Assembly: GCA_019095985.1 (NCBI GenBank)
Contig: CM032660.1
Coordinates: 16,007,692-16,071,691 of the forward strand
Reading direction: 5' to 3'
Length of the DNA: 64,000 nt
Origin: Streblospio benedicti
Taxonomy: Eukaryota; Annelida; Polychaeta; Spionida; Spionidae
Position numbers and translations under genes: made by a program. Every line of letters starts with the position of its first letter. The stretch's first letter is position 1. Under the pieces are notes generated by a model, which saw only the letters and a program-made list of their open reading frames with translations, was not told the DNA's origin and made no database searches. Positions 61,101-64,000 of the stretch are shown piece after piece.

Positions 61101-63097
61101 AAACCCTGAAATAAAACCCATGGTGGAAATCCCTGAAATCAGGGAAAACCCTGAAAACTCTCATGCATGAGTACACTGTGGGGGAGGGTGGAATGGGGGG
61201 ACAGTTGGCTATCATATAGCTCAAATATCTACTTTTCCTGAATTTAGCAAAAAAAATGTACTCCTGCTTGCACAAACTGTATACTTGTATACAAAAAACA
61301 CCATAATTTCTTTATCGTCACAAGGGCTAGGTGTTAAACTTCTTTATTCGTCCTCCACAAGGTATTAATCAATATGAGCGAACGAGTGACTAATTCTGAC
61401 ACTGTGATGGCGTGATGACATTTGAGGTAATATGTAATATCAAATAGCGATTTGCAATCAATTGTAATGGTACAGTATTTGCCACATCATTTCACATCTA
61501 ATCCAGTAAAAATTCAGATTGCATTGACACATGGCATATCTACTTGAAGAGGGTGATAACGATTTGTTCCCTTCAAATGAAAAACATGCTCTCGCCTTTC
61601 TTTCTTTTCAAGACTGCAACTGCAATGCATCACAGGGTGTAGCTTTATGAGAGAAAATACTAAAAATAGAATACAACCACAGTTAACTGAAAATATTATC
61701 GTATTTGAACATCTACAGGTTGGGACATTGTGGATAACATTATTTCAAACTGGACTTTTTAAAATACTAGATCTTTTTTTAACTTACCAGCACTGCCATT
61801 TGGCTGTTCATTGCTTGATTTGGAAGTTATACTGCTCAGAGGCGTTGACCTAGAATGTGTTGCACCCCCTTATCTGAAAGGATAATTTTAACAATACTAT
61901 TAGACATTGAGCGCAGTTGTTGAGTTCTGAAATTCTTGTGTTTTTTTTCGGTTATAGAATATGACAGCAGATGAATACATGTAGATGGAATTAGCCCCTG
62001 CATGAAAAACAAAAGATCACAGATAAATTGTGCATGAAACCAAAGCATACTGCTTCGACCATTTGAATTTGCATCTNNNNNNNNNNNNNNNNNNNNNNNN
62101 NNNNNNNNNNNNNNNNNNNNNNNNNNNNNNNNNNNNNNNNNNNNNNNNNNNNNNNNNNNNNNNNNNNNNNNNNNNNAGAAACGCTTAGTACTATGACCAT
62201 CTTCACTAAGGACACAGTACACTCATACATGAGAGTGGGACTCAATGAAAATCCCTGAAATACTGCGTGAATTAACTAATATTGGGCGAAGCCTATCTGT
62301 TATCTATTACCATCCATGGTGGAAAACCCTGAAATCAAAAACCCATGGTGGAAATCCCCGAAATCAGGGAAAACCCCTGAAAACTCATGCATGAGTACAC
62401 TGTGGGGAGGGTGGAATGGGGACAGTTGGCTATCATATAGCTCAAATATCTACTTTTCCTGAATTTAGCAAAAAAAAAAATGTACTCCTGCTTGCACAAA
62501 CTGTATACTTGTATACAAAAACACCATAATTTTTTTTTTGATCGTCACAAGGGCTAGGTGTTAAACTTTTTATTCATCCTCCACAAGGTATTAATCAATA
62601 TGAGCGAACGAGTGACTAATTCTGACACTGTGATGGCGTGATGACATTTGAGGTAATATGTAATATCAAATAGCGATTTGCAATCAATTGTGATGGTACA
62701 GTATTTGCCACATCATTTCACATCTAATCCAGTAAAAATTCAGATTGCATTGACACATGGCATATCTACTTGAAGAGGGTGATAACGATTTGTTCCCTTC
62801 AAATGAAAAACATGCTCTCGCCTTTCTTTCTTTTCAAGACTGCAACTGCAATGCATCACAGGGTGTAGCTTTATGAGAGAAAATACTAAAAATAGAATAC
62901 AACCACAGTTAACTGAAAATATTATCGTATTTGAACATCTACAGGTTGGGACATTGTGGATAACATTATTTCAAACTGGACTTTTTAAAATACTAGATCT
63001 TTTTTTAACTTACCAGCACTGCCATTTGGCTGTTCATTGCTTGATTTGGAAGTTATACTGCTCACAGACGTTGACCTAGAATGTGTTGCACCCTTAT
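43030..63097 (-). CDS. AKAP10: AKAP10 / D-AKAP2 orthologue: dual-RGS A-kinase anchoring protein (exon 1 outside window)
   Basis: Fifteen exons join in consistent phase to 2141 nt, 712 residues plus a stop; the human protein is 662. The protein anchors the regulatory subunits of protein kinase A and its RGS domains bind Rab4/Rab11 in the vertebrate orthologue (family knowledge). Counting from the first visible residue: RGS-A begins near 85 (SRLSKTLHEILHD), is broken after FWLDVESFQASTWMRLR (about 140) by a roughly 200-residue Ser/Thr-rich insert, and resumes near 345 (AVNIYQTYIS). RGS-B spans about 425-560 (VYLADILYNESSLFYFMEF through YYKYLSDMI). Near 640 is GKMSLGKIDEFGCF with FEPEPD, a block shared with vertebrate AKAP10. 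The C-terminal exon carries the amphipathic PKA-binding helix AAQIAKKIIEDINKV. The vertebrate PDZ-binding tail STKL is not present; this protein ends GDSS. The first exon lies beyond 63097, probably outside the window. Confidence 0.94.
43301..43332 (-). CDS. AKAP10: AKAP10 exon 15 (micro-exon, 32 nt)
   Basis: Acceptor ATTGTGTAG, encodes FFKLLKDDKQ, donor AAGCAG|GTAATTT. It restores phase 0 between exons 14 and 16; without it the frame would not reach the anchoring helix. The human counterpart is MFSQAMKKWVQ. Confidence 0.9.
43464..43549 (-). CDS. AKAP10: AKAP10 exon 14
   Basis: 86 nt encoding KMSLGKIDEFGCFHTGFEPE and PDHDKKKIG, aligned with human KMTFGRVSDLGQF and ESEPEPDVRKSKG. Donor AAATAG|GTTAGTA. 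Confidence 0.95.
44343..44547 (-). CDS. AKAP10: AKAP10 exon 13: linker
   Basis: 205 nt encoding a Ser-rich linker SDSNSEHSLGSQGSHT, then KKKVFKIEENDMRIDEKLFN and DALWKRDQAG; human has ILKNFDEAIIVDAASLDPES LYQRTYAG in the same place. Donor GCTGG|GTAAGTT. Confidence 0.94.
44874..44985 (-). CDS. AKAP10: AKAP10 exon 12: RGS-B end
   Basis: 112 nt encoding KYFHSFLTSEMYYKYLSDMI, matching human VFLPGFLSSNLYYKYLNDLI, then a basic TKKRR. Donor CGAG|GTGAGTC. Confidence 0.95.
45193..45337 (-). CDS. AKAP10: AKAP10 exon 11: RGS-B
   Basis: 145 nt encoding YFSLQATTPLGFNDKTRFDV and ESNICREAGPLPDCF, nearly the same as human YFSLQATHPLGFDD and ESNICREGGPLPNCF. Donor GATAAG|GTATACA. Confidence 0.96.
45640..45773 (-). 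CDS. AKAP10: AKAP10 exon 10: RGS-B
   Basis: 134 nt encoding FMEQEGALSILQCFLDLDNF and YDGNEAQNDAMVIYEK; human has YDGQEAQNDAMILYDK. Acceptor TTTTTTCAG, donor GAAAA|GTGAGTT. Confidence 0.96.
47177..47300 (-). CDS. AKAP10: AKAP10 exon 9: RGS-A end, RGS-B start
   Basis: 124 nt encoding HFANFLQSEYHCKHQIDVLT then VYLADILYNESSLFYFME; human has CKYQIEVLTSGTVYLADILF. Donor ATGGAG|GTATGTA. Confidence 0.95.
47453..47537 (-). CDS. AKAP10: AKAP10 exon 8
   Basis: 85 nt encoding KICREDGHVDPHSFQNCQDF and VVERMNKE; human has ICGEDGQVDPNCFVLAQSIV. Donor AAAGA|GTAAG, phase 2 out. Confidence 0.95.
47755..47853 (-). CDS. AKAP10: AKAP10 exon 7: RGS-A resumes
   Basis: 99 nt, encoding SIAQDAVNIYQTYISQDCKT and SEELRNETV; human has SIEQDAVNTFTKYISPDAAK. 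Acceptor ATATTCCAG and donor CTGTCA|GTAAGTA. Confidence 0.95.
48741..48884 (-). CDS. AKAP10: AKAP10 exon 6: Ser-rich insert
   Basis: 144 nt, acceptor TTTCCTCTCAG, donor CATAAAA|GTGAGTT. It encodes NVQSSSPASEGSISDPSTTH and on to ENFMDKMHK. It is the end of the insert, analogous to the human SPASPLKELSGKLMK region. Phase 1 in and out. Confidence 0.9.
49201..49275. repeat. Intronic hairpin with ~30-bp stem
   Basis: The arm containing CACTCTGAGAATCAGATGTC pairs with the arm containing GACATCTGATACTCAGAGTG over about 30 bp, with one mismatch and a 2-base bulge, around a loop of about 12 bases. Size and shape resemble a microRNA precursor, but a tiny MITE is equally possible. It lies in AKAP10 intron 5. 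Confidence 0.75.
49409..49590. mobile_element. 182-bp palindromic MITE with 9-bp target duplication (Mutator-like)
   Basis: The two halves are inverted copies over most of the length: the tips read ATGAGCCCCACCATCATGG and, inverted, ATGGGCCCCGCCATCATGG, and inner blocks such as ACAAACACTA are shared. TTAAAAAGC flanks both sides (49400-49408 and 49591-49599), an exact 9-bp target duplication. Nine bp is typical of Mutator-like elements and also seen in Merlin (family knowledge). It inserted 30 bp beyond the AKAP10 exon 5 donor. Confidence 0.9.
49621..50152 (-). CDS. AKAP10: AKAP10 exon 5: RGS-A end of first half and Ser-rich insert
   Basis: 532 nt. It opens VGHLIKFWLDVESFQASTWM, then a low-complexity Ser/Thr/Pro/Ala segment including TWAAPAPTTSAAPTPVSSV. 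It ends DPAQSAG at donor GCAG|GTGAAC. The donor lies 30 bp from a palindromic element at 49409-49590. Confidence 0.93.
50271..50398 (-). CDS. AKAP10: AKAP10 exon 4: start of RGS-A
   Basis: 128 nt between acceptor TTTTAG and donor AAAAAG|GTACATG. It encodes SRLSKTLHEILHDKDALPYF, matching vertebrate SLSKTLEQVLHDTIVLPYF. Phase 1 in, phase 0 out. This is the first exon whose sequence is conserved with vertebrates. Confidence 0.92.
50399..56350. other. AKAP10 intron 3, distal part: no exon supported
   Basis: AT-rich with chance ORFs on both strands. A minus-strand open stretch at 54036-54242 reads MKVNSLGDNDLVQV but lacks convincing splice sites and is not conserved with AKAP10, so it is left out. 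Confidence 0.55.
56351..56818. repeat. 468-bp palindrome with exon-like arms in AKAP10 intron 3
   Basis: Arms 56351-56575 and 56611-56818 are inverted copies, roughly 90% alike by eye, with a 35-bp spacer. Both arms hold an ATG followed by ten codons (MATGVAETVN) and a splice donor ACG|GTAAATTG: minus strand 56426-56396, plus strand 56743-56773. It is a more GC-rich island in AT-rich intron. It may be a foldback transposon, or an inverted duplication of a promoter and first exon. Confidence 0.9.
56396..56426 (-). CDS. Candidate alternative AKAP10 first exon (left palindrome arm)
   Basis: ATG, MATGVAETVN, then AACG|GTAAATT, leaving phase 1. Exon 4 enters in phase 1, so splicing would give MATGVAETVNERLSHLK and a protein lacking exons 2-3 but keeping both RGS domains and the PKA helix. 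Only phase, order and donor support this; no transcript evidence is available. Confidence 0.3.
56819..58359. other. AKAP10 intron 3, proximal part
   Basis: No supported exon, RNA gene or bounded repeat. AT-rich, with short ORFs only. Confidence 0.55.
58360..58488 (-). CDS. AKAP10: AKAP10 exon 3
   Basis: Acceptor TCACTGCAG, 129 nt, donor TATG|GTAAGTCGC. It reads NHTEYDVWSADGAPVAEG then DVRPKTLLLAADSVDGDKEE. Not conserved with vertebrates at sight; supported by splice sites, phase 1 on both sides and composition. Confidence 0.8.
58489..60341. other. AKAP10 intron 2, low-coordinate part
   Basis: Apart from the candidate ATG exon at 59044-59203, I see nothing but AT-rich intron. Confidence 0.5.
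59044..59203 (-). CDS. Candidate alternative first exon upstream of AKAP10 exon 3
   Basis: ATG at 59201-59203 opens 53 codons (MCELPSKAMLNSRDMNGL, later SFTFEDNLLEILSIEDDLRV) to donor TTCAAG|GTAGTTT, phase 1, which would fit exon 3. Its composition is protein-like, with a likely helical middle. No acceptor precedes it, so it could only be a first exon. It could be a chance ORF. Confidence 0.3.
60342..60540. repeat. Degenerate pyrimidine-rich repeat
   Basis: Imperfect repetition of TTTTTTGGCCTTTTTCCC-like and CCACATCCC-like units on the plus strand, after a G run at 60349. Low complexity, no ends visible. Confidence 0.6.
60990..61180. mobile_element. MITE-like element with ~24-bp inverted ends (first copy)
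   Basis: CACAGTACACTCATACATGA at the left and TCATGCATGAGTACACTGTG at the right are inverted, about 24 bp with three mismatches. The interior has repeated CATGGTGGAAA and CCCTGAAA. No clear target duplication. The same element recurs at 62213-62404 because the whole block is duplicated. Confidence 0.7.
61788..61873 (-). pseudogene. AKAP10: Second (frameshifted) copy of AKAP10 exon 2
   Basis: The same splice sites as 63014-63097, but 86 nt instead of 84: a G run near the start is two bases longer, which would break the frame. One or two other substitutions are present. Since it lies in the block ending at the gap, the extra bases are probably sequencing error at a contig end rather than real decay. 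Confidence 0.8.
62077..62176. other. Assembly gap (100 N)
   Basis: Exactly 100 N between two copies of the same 1.12-kb sequence. The second copy starts where the first copy starts and the first ends where the second continues, the pattern of two overlapping contigs not merged. Confidence 0.98.
62213..62404. mobile_element. MITE-like element with ~24-bp inverted ends (second copy)
   Basis: The same element as at 60990-61180, carried in the duplicated block; it differs by small indels. Confidence 0.7.
63014..63097 (-). CDS. AKAP10: AKAP10 exon 2 (intact copy)
   Basis: Acceptor TTATCCTTTCAG, 84 nt, donor GCTG|GTAAGTT. It encodes KGATHSRSTSVSSITSKSS and on to GSAG, a Ser-rich N-terminal segment comparable to the human KASISVHS region. 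Phase 1 in and out. Confidence 0.82.
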
Positions 63098-63297
63098 CTG
63101 AAAGGATAATTTTAACAATACTATTAGACATTGAACGCAGTTGTTGAGTTCTGAAAATTCTTGTGTTTTTTTCGGTTATAGATATGACAGCAGATGAATA
63201 CATGTAGATGAATTAGCCCCTGCATGAAAAACAAAGATCACAGATAAATTGTGCATGAAACCAAAGCATACTGCTTCGACCATTTGAATTTGCATCT

Positions 63298-64000
63298 ACT
63301 TGCCCCAGATGCCTGTGCCGTCATTGTGACAATCATTTTCCAACCGATAACCCCTCCCCAGTACATGCATTTTTGTGTTCCCAAATGTTACATTTTAATT
63401 CTGTTGTGACTTATGCCACACATTTAAAACATTTTATGGAAATAGGGAGAGACATCTAAGAATATGCATGAAATAGGTACAGATTTAAGTATTTTTGCCA
63501 AAATTTTATGAAAATTTCAAACTAAGAACATCACAAAGCTTGAGCAGTCAAAAATTTGGTCAGATTCAGATTTTTAAGGTGAAAGTTATTGGTAGTGCAC
63601 AAGTTATTGGAAACATTTATTATCATTCACTAAATTGCTAATTATGTGTTTACCCTTTGAGATACTAAAGCAGTTTTGTCCACTACGTCCAGTTCTAATG
63701 TAAAACATACATGTTACCTTGGAGATAGAAGCGTGTTTAGATGATGCCAATAACTTGAGCACTGCCAATAATGCCTAGGGCACAACAGGCCGCAAGGCTA
63801 GTCTACTGCCTGTCTACTACCAAAAACTTACAGGATTGTGAAGATCTGTGCTTGTTCTGTGTGGCAAATATAGGGTTTTTCAAGGTCTTACAGTGGCCAC
63901 AGAACTTCTTCTTTGGCCAATGACAGCAATTGTCTGAACATAAGTTGTCAGTGTGGAGATCTTACACTAAATGCCATATACACCCAAAGGATTAACCCCG
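63298..64000. other. AKAP10 intron 1 (window edge)
   Basis: No exon recognised. The start exon of AKAP10 (in human ending about MSFFRRK) is not visible here and should lie beyond 64000. A short minus-strand frame MTAQASGAS at about 63333 has no convincing donor. Confidence 0.5.

Larger units (their letters stand above)
60955..62076. repeat. First copy of a 1.12-kb block containing AKAP10 exon 2
   Basis: From AGAAACGC to GAATTTGCATCT this matches 62177-63297 closely. Differences are mainly single bases and homopolymer lengths. The copy stops exactly at the gap. Confidence 0.93.
62177..63297. repeat. Second copy of the 1.12-kb block (intact AKAP10 exon 2)
   Basis: Matches 60955-62076. It continues without a break into unique sequence at 63298 (ACTTGCCCCAG), so this is the copy attached to the upstream part of AKAP10. 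Confidence 0.93.

Noticed and set aside
1-64000. CRISPR arrays, bacterial operons, retroviral or LTR elements, Polintons
   Set aside because: Looked for and not seen. The only reverse transcriptase is of LINE type, and no integrase, protease, capsid or viral polymerase motif is apparent.

Overview
The window is 64 kb of AT-rich animal DNA with long introns, canonical GT-AG splicing and many short inverted-repeat transposons. The gene content (an AKAP10/D-AKAP2 orthologue and an SLC16 monocarboxylate transporter) and the repeat style suggest a marine invertebrate, possibly a deuterostome such as a hemichordate, echinoderm or lancelet. The species cannot be fixed from sequence alone. All protein-coding genes I can support lie on the minus strand.

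Layout from low to high coordinates. (1) 194-22342: an unrecognised gene ('gene A') of three exons in matching reading phase. It would encode a 573-residue, mostly disordered acidic and Ser-rich protein, and its roughly 20 kb first intron is full of repeats: a long-armed foldback element, a Harbinger-like MITE, a decayed LINE reverse transcriptase, and copies of a MITE family with ends CATAGGCAGATCCAGG. (2) 22343-32061: intergenic DNA with more copies of that MITE and no supportable gene. (3) 32062-35604: a complete SLC16-type transporter, 519 residues, five coding exons, with a 5' leader exon and a short upstream ORF whose stop overlaps the main start. (4) 36734-36833: an assembly gap of 100 N. 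Beyond it, 39821-41212 repeats the transporter's first coding exon and promoter region (35265-36621) with only silent changes in the exon, which looks like an unmerged second haplotype. (5) 43030 to beyond 63097: 15 exons of an AKAP10 orthologue, with two RGS domains (the first split by a long Ser-rich insert) and a C-terminal PKA-anchoring helix; its first exon lies outside the window. (6) 62077-62176: a second 100-N gap inside AKAP10, flanked by two near-identical 1.12 kb copies that both carry AKAP10 exon 2, again most simply an assembly artefact.

The two recognised genes have unrelated jobs: membrane transport of small carboxylates or related solutes, and anchoring of protein kinase A with RGS-type scaffolding. 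Nothing points to a functional cluster. The most unusual structures are a 468-bp palindrome in an AKAP10 intron whose arms each hold an ATG-plus-splice-donor unit in the phase needed to join AKAP10 exon 4, a 182-bp palindromic element with a 9-bp target duplication 30 bp from an AKAP10 splice donor, and an intronic hairpin resembling a microRNA precursor.
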